Assembly: GCF_036206005.1 (NCBI RefSeq)
Contig: NZ_CP108143.1
Location: 1,302,001-1,366,000 of the forward strand
Source: Streptomyces sp. NBC_00178
GTDB taxonomy: Bacteria > Actinomycetota > Actinomycetes > Streptomycetales > Streptomycetaceae
Direction of reading: 5' to 3'
Length of the DNA stretch: 64,000 bases
The position numbers were made by a program, and so were the translations under genes. The notes below the pieces were generated by a model that was not told the origin of the DNA, ran no database searches, and saw only the letters and a list, made by a program, of their open reading frames with translations. Shown here one piece after another: positions 40,087-46,805 of the stretch (positions are counted from its first letter, which is position 1; each line of letters starts with the position of its first letter).

Positions 40087-40685
40087 CAGGGTCTCCCTCC
40101 CGCCCCGACCCGGGCCATGATCTCGCAGAGTGCGCGGTCGTCGAAGATCCGCGAGGTCGGGATGCGCACGGTGGTCCGGTACCGGCCCGTCACCGGGTGG
40201 CCGGCCAGATTCGTCCAGTAGCAGCAGTGGCGCAGGTCGAGCCGTTCGTGGCCGGCCCGCAGCCAGTCGTCCTGGCTGCGGGGCACGAGCATGACGACCA
40301 GGATCTTGTGCACCGACACGGGCGTGCGCGCGAGCTTCACCAGGTGCGCGTTGTCGAGGGTGAAGGAGAAGGCGGCGCCGGGCGGGTGCGGGGGGATCTG
40401 GTAGGTGCATTTCAGCTGCACCTTGACGGTCACTTCGTCGTCGACGGTGTGCTCGGGCGCGCCGTGGCTGACGTGCCAGTCGATGCCGTTGTCGGGGAAG
40501 GGCTGCGAGAGCGAGCAGCCGGCCGCGGCGGCCACGGCGTGGAGGTAGCCCACCTGGAGGGTCTCCATGCAGGCGGTGGTGGCGAGTGTGCCGCGCAGCG
40601 GTGGTGGGTTCCGTTGCGACGGCGGCTTTCCCCCGTGGTCCTCGGTGCGGGCGGGACTCCCTGGGTTCGGCTGCGCGAGCGCCAT
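40086..40685 (-). CDS. DUF4365 protein, PD-(D/E)XK nuclease-like
   Basis: 199 aa. After a 35-residue polar tail it shows the DUF4365 pattern: METLQVGYLHAVAAAAGCSLSQPFPDNGIDWHVSHG, then VTVKVQLKCT. Glu41, Asp69 and the Gln90-x-Lys92 pair are in the order of the E...D...QxK catalytic residues of the PD-(D/E)XK phosphodiesterase superfamily, to which the DUF4365 family is assigned. The rest (FTLDNAHLVKLARTPVSVHKILVVMLVP) contains the expected strands. Catalytic activity is not demonstrated for this family. First gene of a two-gene operon with the 430-aa protein. Confidence 0.85.
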   Translation of the reverse strand: MALAQPNPGSPARTEDHGGKPPSQRNPPPLRGTLATTACMETLQVGYLHAVAAAAGCSLSQPFPDNGIDWHVSHGAPEHTVDDEVTVKVQLKCTYQIPPHPPGAAFSFTLDNAHLVKLARTPVSVHKILVVMLVPRSQDDWLRAGHERLDLRHCCYWTNLAGHPVTGRYRTTVRIPTSRIFDDRALCEIMARVGAGGRP

Positions 40686-40879
40686 GGCTCCGTGCCTTCC
40701 GGGCTGTGCCGACCGGTTGCCCGGTCTCCGCTGACGGGCTGGTCAACTTCCGTGCCCGTCAGTTGTGTTGTCACCGCAGGAGAGGTCCCGTAAACGGCGT
40801 ATCCGGCATAGGGCGCGGGTATCACCGAATCGGGCGGAGTAATCCCGCCATCTGCCAAGCCGGTGCGAGGAGTTCGGGG

Positions 40880-41605
40880 ATGATGCATTGGTTCGAGGGG
40901 CCGCTGGCGGCTTTTGACACCGAGACGACAGGCGTGGACGTCGAGGAGGACCGGATCGTCTCGGCCTCCCTGGTAGTCCAGGACACGGCGGGCGGGCGGC
41001 TGCGCGTCACCCGCTGGCTGGTCAATCCGGGGGTTCCGGTGCCGCCCGGCGCCACCGAGATCCACGGACTGACGGACGACCATCTGCAGCGCAACGGCCG
41101 GTGGCCCGCACCGGTGGTCGAGGAGATAGCCCGGTCCCTGGCCGAGCAGTGCGCGACGGGTCGGCCGCTGGTCGTGATGAACGCTCCGTTCGATCTGACG
41201 CTGCTCGACCGGGAACTGAGGCGTCACCGCGCTTCCTCACTGGCCGCCTATCTGGGCGACGCACCGCTGTGTGTGCTCGATCCGCGGGTGCTGGACAAGC
41301 ATCTGGACCGCTACCGCAAGGGCCGTCGCACGCTGACGGACCTCTGCGAGCTGTACGGCGTGACGCTCGACGGGGCGCATGACGCGGCCGCCGACGCGGC
41401 GGCGTCCCTGGAGCTGGTGCGCGCGGTGGGGCGTCGGTTCTCCACGCGGCTGGAGCGGCTGTCCGCCGCCGAGGTCCACTCGCTCCAGGCGGTGTGGCAC
41501 GCGGCGCAGGCCCGCGGTCTGCAGGCGTGGTTCGAGAAGAGCGGTACGCCCGAGACGGTGGATCCGGCCTGGCCCCTGCGTCCGGCGCTGCCGGCCGCCG
41601 CCTGA
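40880..41605 (+). CDS. DEDDh-type 3'-5' exonuclease (DnaQ-like)
   Basis: 241 aa from ATG 40880 with GAGGAG upstream; the longer open frame from 40586 is rejected. Exo I is AFDTETTGVD, Exo II is NAPFDLTLLDREL, Exo III is HDAAADA with the His of the DEDDh class. The family includes DNA polymerase III epsilon-type proofreaders and RNases. As a free-standing protein its substrate is not given by sequence. It is transcribed away from the DUF4365 operon, with 194 bases between. Confidence 0.93.
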   Translation: MMHWFEGPLAAFDTETTGVDVEEDRIVSASLVVQDTAGGRLRVTRWLVNPGVPVPPGATEIHGLTDDHLQRNGRWPAPVVEEIARSLAEQCATGRPLVVMNAPFDLTLLDRELRRHRASSLAAYLGDAPLCVLDPRVLDKHLDRYRKGRRTLTDLCELYGVTLDGAHDAAADAAASLELVRAVGRRFSTRLERLSAAEVHSLQAVWHAAQARGLQAWFEKSGTPETVDPAWPLRPALPAAA

Positions 41606-41628
41606 TCGGAGTGCCGGTACGCGAAAGC

Positions 41629-41655
41629 CGGTCCGTCGGTGGTGCTGACGGACCG
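41629..41655. terminator. Terminator between the exonuclease gene and tRNA-Val
   Basis: CGGTCCGTC (41629-41637) and GACGGACCG (41647-41655), nine-base loop. It lies 23 bases after the exonuclease stop and 12 bases beyond the 3' end of the converging tRNA gene. Confidence 0.75.
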
Positions 41656-41667
41656 ACTCTTCCCGGG

Positions 41668-41739
41668 TGGGCGATACTGGTTTCGAACCAGTGACCTCTT
41701 CGGTGTGAACGAAGCGCTCTCCCACTGAGCTAATCGCCC
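41668..41739 (-). tRNA. tRNA-Val (anticodon CAC)
   Basis: On the minus strand GGGCGAT pairs with ATCGCCC, D arm TAGCTCAGTGGGAGAGC, anticodon stem-loop CTTCG-TTCACAC-CGAAG with anticodon CAC, T arm CTGGTTCGAAACCAG, discriminator A. 72 bases, CCA not encoded. A second copy lies at 44374-44445. Confidence 0.97.
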
Positions 41740-41752
41740 GGGAACGGGTTGA

Positions 41753-41782
41753 ACCATACAGGGCCCGGCGCCCTGGGTTCAA
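41753..41782 (-). promoter_or_regulatory. Promoter of tRNA-Val(CAC) copy 1
   Basis: On the minus strand TTGAAC (complement of 41777-41782), an 18-base spacer and TATGGT (complement of 41753-41758), about seven bases before the expected start and 14 before the mature tRNA 5' end. This is a good HrdB-type match. Confidence 0.65.
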
Positions 41783-41787
41783 ACTCC

Positions 41788-41809
41788 TACTCAGTGGCGG
41801 AACTGAGTA
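41788..41809. promoter_or_regulatory. Palindrome TACTCAGT-N6-ACTGAGTA, candidate operator
   Basis: Perfect 8-bp inverted repeat with spacer GGCGGA, ending ten bases before the ATG at 41819. The overlapping TATCCG (41808-41813) would suit a -10 for a leaderless transcript starting at that ATG, which would put the repeat in the promoter spacer. It also lies just upstream of the tRNA-Val -35 on the other strand. Confidence 0.55.
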
Positions 41810-41818
41810 TCCGGACCC

Positions 41819-44251
41819 ATGTGCGCGGATGTGGCCGCCGCCACACTCGCCTGCATGACACATGTGCCGCCACCCGCCGAGGAATTGGCGCTCCTCGATC
41901 ACGAACTGGCCCGTCTGGACGCCCGGCGTCTGCAGTTGCTGAACCGCCGTGCCTGGCTGGTGAACGTGCTGCGCGCACCGGCCGGCCCGCCGCCCTTCCC
42001 GGCGCCCCCCGCCGGGCCCGTCCCGCCGCCGTCCACCGCGCCCGCACACGGTGTGCAGAACGTGCTGCTGGTCCTCGGCGGCCTGCTGCTCACCGTCGCG
42101 GCGATCGCGTTCACCCTGTTCAGCTGGGGCGAGATGGGCATCGCGGGCCGGTCGGCGGTGCTGGCGGCGGTGACCGCGGGCGCCGTGGTGGCGCCCGCCG
42201 TGCTGCTGGGCCGCCGGCTGCCCGCGACGGCCGAGTCGGTTGCCGCGCTCGCCCTCGTGCTGACGGCGCTGGACGCGTTCGCCCTGCACGCCGTCGCGGC
42301 GCCGGACACGGACGGGCTGGTGTTCGCGGCGGTCGCGTCCGCGGTGCTGGCCACGGCGTGGACGGCGTACGGGCTGCTGCTCGGGGGCCTTCGGGTACCG
42401 CTTCCCTCGGCCGTGGTGGCGGGGCAGTTGCCGCTGGTGCTGACGGCGTGGGCGGCGGGGGCCTCCGCGACCGGCTTCGGCTGGGCGCTCGCGGTGACGG
42501 CGGCGGCGAACGTCGCGGTGGCCCTGCGGGCCCGGGGCACCGCGGTGCGGATCACGGCGTGCGTCGGCGCGTGGCTCACGGGATCGCTCGCACTCGCGCT
42601 GGGGCTGGGGCTGTCCCTGACGTCGGACGGCGCCGTGGCGGCCGCGGGCGCGGGGGCGTTGCTGCTGGCCGGTGCGGCGGTGGCGCTCCTGGGGGCCTGG
42701 CGGGCGCCGAAGGGCATGGCATCGGCGGCGGGCGCCGTCGCCGGTCTCGCGGTGGTGGCCGCGGTCGGCGGCGTGGTGCGGACGCCGCTGCCGTGGGACT
42801 GGGCGGTCGTCGCGTACCTGGTGTGCGGAGCGGCGCCGGCGGTGGCGCTCCGGCTCCCGGTTCCGCGACCGGTGCTCCGGGGTCTGCTGGCAGCGTCGGC
42901 CGCGGTCGTGGCGGCCGCGGTGCTGTGGGCGTCGCCGGTGGTCGCCGCGGTGCTCCTGGGGCCGGTGTCGCTGCTGGGGGACGTATGGGCGGGGGCGCCG
43001 GAGGACTTCCGGGACGCGCTCGGGCCCTCTGCTCCCTGGCCCTGGTCGGCAGCCGTTCCCGTGGTGCTGGGGACCGCCGCGGCCCTGGCGGCCGCGCTGC
43101 ACTCCCGGTGGCCGCGGGCCCTCCCCGGCAACGGCCTGCGGGCGGCGGCGGCGGCTTCGGCCTCGGTCCTCGGCTGGGCGGCGGTCCTGACGCTGCCTGC
43201 GGTGGCGGACGCCCCGTACGCGGTGGCCGTCGTCGTGGAGCTGTCGCTGACCGCGTCGTTGCTGGCCCTCGCGGTGCGGCGGACGGGTGCCCTCGCGGTG
43301 ACCTGGCTCGTGTGCGCGCTGGCGGGTGCCGCGAGCACCGGACTCCTGGGCCTCGCCGCCGAACCCGCGACCCACGCGGTGTGCGGGACCCTGACGGTGC
43401 TCCTCGCGGCAGGCGCGGCCCGGTCCCGGGTCCCGGCCGTGCGGGCGCTGCTCGCCTGCGGCTCGGTGACGGCCGCGACGGCCGAGGCCGTCGCGGTGGG
43501 GGCTTCGCTGGGCTGGAGCGCCGCGCACACGGCTCCGCTGCTGCTCGTGGTGACGGCGGTGACGGTGTTCCTCGGGGGAAGGTTGCGCCACCCTGCGACG
43601 GCGGCGTCCGTGGAGGCTGCGGGGGCCTTCGGGGCGGTGGCGGCCGTGCTGCTCGCGCTGCCCGAGCCGCCGGTCCTGGCGCTGGTCCTCGGCCTGTGCG
43701 GGGTGCTGGCCGCCGCGACGGCGCTGCGGCCGGAGCGCCGGCCGGCGGCGGGGTACGTCGCGGCAGCCCTGTTCGTGTCCGCGGCGTGGGTGCGGCTGGC
43801 GGCGTCCGGGGTGTCGGACCCGGAGGCCTACACGCTCCCGGTGTCGGTGGCGGCGTTCGCGGTGGGGCATCTGCGCCGCCGCAGGGACCCTGCCGCCTCC
43901 TCCTGGGTGGCCTACGGCCCCGCCCTGTCCATGACGATGGTGCCGAGCCTCGTCGTGGCCTGGGCCGACCCGCACTGGCTGCGGCCCCTGCTGCTGGGGA
44001 TCGCCGCGCTGGTGGTGACCCTGGCCGGGGCCCGCCGGCGACTGCAGGCGCCCCTGGTACTGGGCGGTGCGGTGCTGGCCCTGGACGGGCTGCACGAGCT
44101 CGCGCCGCACGTGGTGCAGGTCTTCGACGCGCTCCCCCGCTGGGCGCCCCCGGCGCTCGCCGGGCTGCTGCTGCTCGCCGTGGGCGCGACGTACGAACAG
44201 CGGCTGCGTGACGCGCGCCGGGTCAGGGAGAGTTTCGGCCGGATGCGGTGA
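41819..44251 (+). CDS. Large polytopic membrane protein (over 20 hydrophobic segments)
   Basis: 810 aa from ATG 41819, a probably leaderless start; ATG 41855 (MTHVPPPAEELALLDHELARLDARRLQLLNRRAWLVNVL) is the alternative and neither has a ribosome-binding site. An N-terminal amphipathic helix and Pro-rich linker (residues 20-75) precede an uninterrupted run of Ala/Val/Leu-rich helices to about residue 780, with a short basic C-terminus. The N-terminal helix plus membrane array is like the 'SCO7154-like' integral membrane proteins of Streptomyces; I cannot assign a function. It sits between two tRNA-Val genes in opposite orientation to both. Confidence 0.88.
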   Translation: MCADVAAATLACMTHVPPPAEELALLDHELARLDARRLQLLNRRAWLVNVLRAPAGPPPFPAPPAGPVPPPSTAPAHGVQNVLLVLGGLLLTVAAIAFTLFSWGEMGIAGRSAVLAAVTAGAVVAPAVLLGRRLPATAESVAALALVLTALDAFALHAVAAPDTDGLVFAAVASAVLATAWTAYGLLLGGLRVPLPSAVVAGQLPLVLTAWAAGASATGFGWALAVTAAANVAVALRARGTAVRITACVGAWLTGSLALALGLGLSLTSDGAVAAAGAGALLLAGAAVALLGAWRAPKGMASAAGAVAGLAVVAAVGGVVRTPLPWDWAVVAYLVCGAAPAVALRLPVPRPVLRGLLAASAAVVAAAVLWASPVVAAVLLGPVSLLGDVWAGAPEDFRDALGPSAPWPWSAAVPVVLGTAAALAAALHSRWPRALPGNGLRAAAAASASVLGWAAVLTLPAVADAPYAVAVVVELSLTASLLALAVRRTGALAVTWLVCALAGAASTGLLGLAAEPATHAVCGTLTVLLAAGAARSRVPAVRALLACGSVTAATAEAVAVGASLGWSAAHTAPLLLVVTAVTVFLGGRLRHPATAASVEAAGAFGAVAAVLLALPEPPVLALVLGLCGVLAAATALRPERRPAAGYVAAALFVSAAWVRLAASGVSDPEAYTLPVSVAAFAVGHLRRRRDPAASSWVAYGPALSMTMVPSLVVAWADPHWLRPLLLGIAALVVTLAGARRRLQAPLVLGGAVLALDGLHELAPHVVQVFDALPRWAPPALAGLLLLAVGATYEQRLRDARRVRESFGRMR

Positions 44252-44263
44252 CGGGCGGAAGCG

Positions 44264-44304
44264 CCGTCGGGAGGGGAGCTGCACGGGGCTCCCCCTCCCG
44301 ACGG
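44264..44304 (+). terminator. Terminator of the large membrane protein gene
   Basis: CCGTCGGGAGGGG-AGC (44264-44279) pairs with GCT-C-CCCCTCCCGACGG (44288-44304); one bulged C; 13 bases after the stop. Confidence 0.85.
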
Positions 44305-44325
44305 CCGCCCGGGTACGCGGAAACA

Positions 44326-44366
44326 CCGATGGCCCGGAAGCTCTTCAAGAGCTTCCGGGCCATCGG
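44326..44366 (-). terminator. Terminator of tRNA-Val(CAC) copy 2
   Basis: A perfect 18-bp stem beginning CCGATGGCCC (44326) and ending GGGCCATCGG (44366) around the loop TTCAA, seven bases beyond the 3' end of the tRNA. Confidence 0.88.
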
Positions 44367-44373
44367 TTCCGGG

Positions 44374-44445
44374 TGGGCGATACTGGGTTCGAACCAGTGA
44401 CCTCTTCGGTGTGAACGAAGCGCTCTCCCACTGAGCTAATCGCCC
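44374..44445 (-). tRNA. tRNA-Val (anticodon CAC), second copy
   Basis: Same sequence as the copy at 41668-41739 except one base in the T-arm (CTGGTTCGAACCCAG instead of CTGGTTCGAAACCAG). Acceptor GGGCGAT/ATCGCCC, anticodon loop TTCACAC, discriminator A, CCA not encoded. Confidence 0.97.
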
Positions 44446-44499
44446 CGGCGCACGGCACACATTACCCCATGTCAGCGGCGCCTCAGGACCACCACGGGG

Positions 44500-44970
44500 T
44501 CACTGCTCGATCTTCCACGGCATCACGATGCCGAACTTCCAGACGTAGATCCCCACCAGCACCGCGATGATCACGAGCCCGACCACGGTCAGGACGATGT
44601 TGCGCCGGCGCACCTTGGGATCGAGGGCCCGCTGCGCGGCCTCGGTGACCTTGCGCCGGGTCCATCGCAGCACCAGCTGCGCCCACACGAACTCGGTCGC
44701 CCAGATCGCCATGCCGCCGAAGATCACCAGCCATCCGGGACCCGGCAGCGGCAGCATCACGATGCCCGCCCCGACGACGGCGAGGCCGACGACGAAGATC
44801 CCCACCTGCCAGCTCACGTGCAGCACCTTCGAGGCCCGGATGAACCCGGGCGCCCGCGACCCCAGCTCCCGCTGCGCCGCATGCCCGTCCCCCGCGCGCC
44901 CGTCCCCCGCAGCGGACCCGGCGGCCACCGTCGCGGCGGCCACTCCCCGCTCGTCACTCTCCGCGTTCAT
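44500..44970 (-). CDS. PGPGW-motif membrane protein (TIGR02611 family)
   Basis: 156 aa from ATG 44970; the frame is open to 45252 but that part covers the ssgB promoter. Residues 1-35 are acidic and Ala/Gly-rich, then SWQVGIFVVGLAVVGAGIVMLPLPGPGWLVIFGGMAIWATEF with the defining PGPGW, a basic cytoplasmic loop and a last helix (NIVLTVVGLVIIAVLVGIYVW). Function unknown. It is divergent from ssgB, a neighbourhood kept in streptomycetes as far as I recall. Confidence 0.9.
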   Translation of the reverse strand: MNAESDERGVAAATVAAGSAAGDGRAGDGHAAQRELGSRAPGFIRASKVLHVSWQVGIFVVGLAVVGAGIVMLPLPGPGWLVIFGGMAIWATEFVWAQLVLRWTRRKVTEAAQRALDPKVRRRNIVLTVVGLVIIAVLVGIYVWKFGIVMPWKIEQ

Positions 44971-45075
44971 GGACCCCAACCTACCGGACCCGCTTCCGTC
45001 ACTGGAATGGACGCATGACGCAAAGTTACACACCGCTGTACGAGCGACCCGAAGCGACACAAATAGGTCAGAGGG

Positions 45076-45101
45076 GTTTACAACGCCACCGTAGGTGGCA
45101 T
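45076..45101 (+). promoter_or_regulatory. Upstream element of ssgB: GTTTAC and the repeat GCCACC-GTA-GGTGGC
   Basis: GTTTAC at 45076-45081 fits the -35 of a sigma-B/sigma-H-type promoter, which the literature reports for ssgB (sigma-H dependence). No good GGGTAT -10 is found at the expected distance. A 6-bp perfect inverted repeat (45085-45090 and 45094-45099) occupies the place instead. The site is 60-85 bases before the ssgB start. Confidence 0.4.
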
Positions 45102-45160
45102 GTCGATTTCGCCGACGTGCGAATCCCCGAGCGCACACTGAGCGAAAGGCCCTGGCGCTT

Positions 45161-45574
45161 ATGAACACCACGGTCAGCTGCGAGCTGCACCTGCGCCTCG
45201 TTGTGTCGAGCGAGTCCTCACTGCCTGTACCCGCGGGCCTGCGGTATGACACGGCCGATCCCTATGCCGTGCACGCCACCTTCCACACCGGAGCGGAGGA
45301 GACGGTCGAGTGGGTTTTCGCCCGTGACCTCCTTGCCGAGGGGCTGCACCGGCCCACCGGCACCGGAGACGTCCGCGTCTGGCCATCTCGTAGTCACGGT
45401 CAAGGCGTCGTCTGCATCGCACTGAGCTCCCCTGAGGGAGAAGCCCTGCTGGAGGCCCCGGCGAGGGCCCTGGAGTCGTTCCTGAAGAGGACCGACGCCG
45501 CGGTTCCGCCCGGCACCGAGCATCGTCACTTCGACCTCGACACGGAGCTCTCACACATCCTGGCCGAGAGCTGA
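45161..45574 (+). CDS. ssgB: Sporulation-specific cell division protein SsgB
   Basis: 137 aa, exactly the length known for SsgB. The start ATG at 45161 gives MNTTVSCELHLRLVVSSESSLPVPAGLRYDTADPYAVHATFHTG. The family core (VEWVFARDLLAEGLHRPTGTGDVRVWP ... GVVCIALSSPEGEALLEAPARALESFLKRTDAAVPPGTE) is intact. SsgB, with SsgA, marks future septum sites in aerial hyphae and recruits FtsZ; it is restricted to morphologically complex actinomycetes. Its sequence is nearly invariant in Streptomyces, so this is the best genus marker in the window. Monocistronic, with its own terminator. Confidence 0.98.
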   Translation: MNTTVSCELHLRLVVSSESSLPVPAGLRYDTADPYAVHATFHTGAEETVEWVFARDLLAEGLHRPTGTGDVRVWPSRSHGQGVVCIALSSPEGEALLEAPARALESFLKRTDAAVPPGTEHRHFDLDTELSHILAES

Positions 45575-45593
45575 GCCAGGCCGAGAGCTGCGG

Positions 45594-45622
45594 GACGCCG
45601 TCCGACTCGGGGCGACGGCGTC
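45594..45622 (+). terminator. Terminator of ssgB
   Basis: GACGCCGTC (45594-45602) and GACGGCGTC (45614-45622), 11-base loop, 20 bases after the stop. The rest of the gap to 45866 shows only GC-rich sequence and a possible -10 (TAGAGT, near 45814) for the next gene. Confidence 0.75.
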
Positions 45623-45866
45623 GCGCGGACAACTCCATACGCCTCACACCGGCGCCGTCGCCGCGGAACCCACCGCGGCGGCGGCGCCGGCGCGGTTCGG
45701 GCCGGGGCCGCCGACGGGCGCGGAGGGCTCCGGCGGCGTCGTACGCGGCCGACGGGCCGCCCCCGCTCCCGCGCGGGCAGGCACCGGGCCCTGGCGCCTC
45801 CCTGTGAGCCAGTAGAGTCAGCCCGCATCGGCGGGCACCCGTCCGCCGGAGGCCAGGGAGCGAAGC

Positions 45867-46424
45867 GTGCTGATCCCACACGACACCCGGATCGCCCTCG
45901 AAACGGTGGTCGATCTGGTGAACACCGCGCCGGAGGACGGCGCCGGCGACGGTCTCGCCGACGTCCCCGCCCTCTACGGTTTCGCGGAGCGGCACCGGAT
46001 CAGCGGCGTCGGGGCCCTCGGCGACAGGGACCTGCGGGCCGTGCGGGACGTACGGGGCAGGTTCGCCGAGATATTCGCGGCGCCGGACGCCCGGACCGCC
46101 GCGGAGCTCGTCAACGGCCTGGTGGCCGCCGCGGGCACGACACCGCAGCTCACGAACCACGACGGCTACGACTGGCACGTCCACTACTTCGCACCGGACG
46201 CGTCGGTCGCGGACCACCTCGCGGCCGACTGCGGCATGGCACTGGCCTTCATCGTCGTCGCGGGCGAGCAGGAACGCCTGCGCCGCTGCGATGCCCCGGA
46301 CTGCCGGGACGCGTTCGTCGACCTCTCGCGCAACCGCTCCCGCCGCTACTGCTCGAGCCGCACCTGCGGAAACCGGCTCCACGTCGCCGCCTACCGCGCC
46401 CGCCGCCGGGAAGCGGCGGGCTGA
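45867..46424 (+). CDS. CGNR zinc-finger protein (putative ABATE-domain regulator)
   Basis: 185 aa with a GTG start preceded by GGGAG. The N-terminal two thirds are the helical ABATE-type domain (ALETVVDLVNTAPEDG ... YGFAERHRISG); the C-terminus is the CGNR zinc finger: RRCDAPDCRDAFVDLSRNRSRRYCSSRTCGNRLHVAAYRARR, with four Cys ligands. Such proteins are thought to be DNA-binding regulators of stress or transport genes. No divergent target gene is adjacent. Confidence 0.92.
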   Translation: MLIPHDTRIALETVVDLVNTAPEDGAGDGLADVPALYGFAERHRISGVGALGDRDLRAVRDVRGRFAEIFAAPDARTAAELVNGLVAAAGTTPQLTNHDGYDWHVHYFAPDASVADHLAADCGMALAFIVVAGEQERLRRCDAPDCRDAFVDLSRNRSRRYCSSRTCGNRLHVAAYRARRREAAG

Positions 46425-46445
46425 CCGTCCTCGCGCGCCGGGGGT

Positions 46446-46471
46446 GTGAGCGGCCGCCGGCGGCCGCTCAC
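46446..46471 (+). terminator. Terminator after the CGNR gene
   Basis: A perfect 26-bp palindrome, GTGAGCGGCCGCC followed directly by GGCGGCCGCTCAC, 22 bases after the stop. Its right arm also holds the stop codon of a possible small ORF on the other strand. Confidence 0.85.
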
Positions 46472-46536
46472 AGCAGTAAGAGGTCGTGCAGGGCGGCCAT
46501 GAGCAACAGGCCGCCGACCACCGTCAGGAAGATCAT
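46468..46536 (-). CDS. Possible 22-aa hydrophobic peptide with a TTA codon
   Basis: ATG at 46536 to TGA at 46468 encodes a 22-residue, almost wholly hydrophobic peptide (begins MIFLTVVGGLLL, ends HDLLLL). The third codon from the end is TTA (46477-46479), the rare leucine codon read only by the bldA tRNA in Streptomyces. There is no convincing ribosome-binding site. It may be a genuine small membrane peptide or chance; the clean hydrophobic pattern is the only support. Confidence 0.3.
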   Translation of the reverse strand: MIFLTVVGGLLLMAALHDLLLL

Positions 46537-46805
46537 CAGGGGCGGCTGGGAAAGCGCGAAGAGACATCCACGCGGCTCTTCGGCACTGGGTGCGGGGGCT
46601 TCGCCCCGGGCTGTGTCCACCATCTCGCAGTGATCATGACGCAGCTCGGCACTCCGTACGTCAACAGGGCATCTTTCAGGGGAAGTTCGACCACTCCCGG
46701 ATGAACGGCCCTCGCTCGCCCGTCCGAAATCCCGTCACGCATTCGCACCCGCGTGCCTCGCACCCCGCTCCGCCGGTGCTCCGCGGGCGGGCGGCCGCCC
46801 GGGTG

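Noticed and set aside
41237..44326. 1029-codon minus-strand frame and 820-codon alternative plus frame
   Set aside because: Both are shadows of the large membrane protein gene and cross the tRNA-Val gene and terminators; composition is Arg/Gly-rich and featureless.
41668..44445. Integrative element between the two tRNA-Val genes
   Set aside because: There is no integrase, excisionase, replication gene or composition change; the inner gene looks native.
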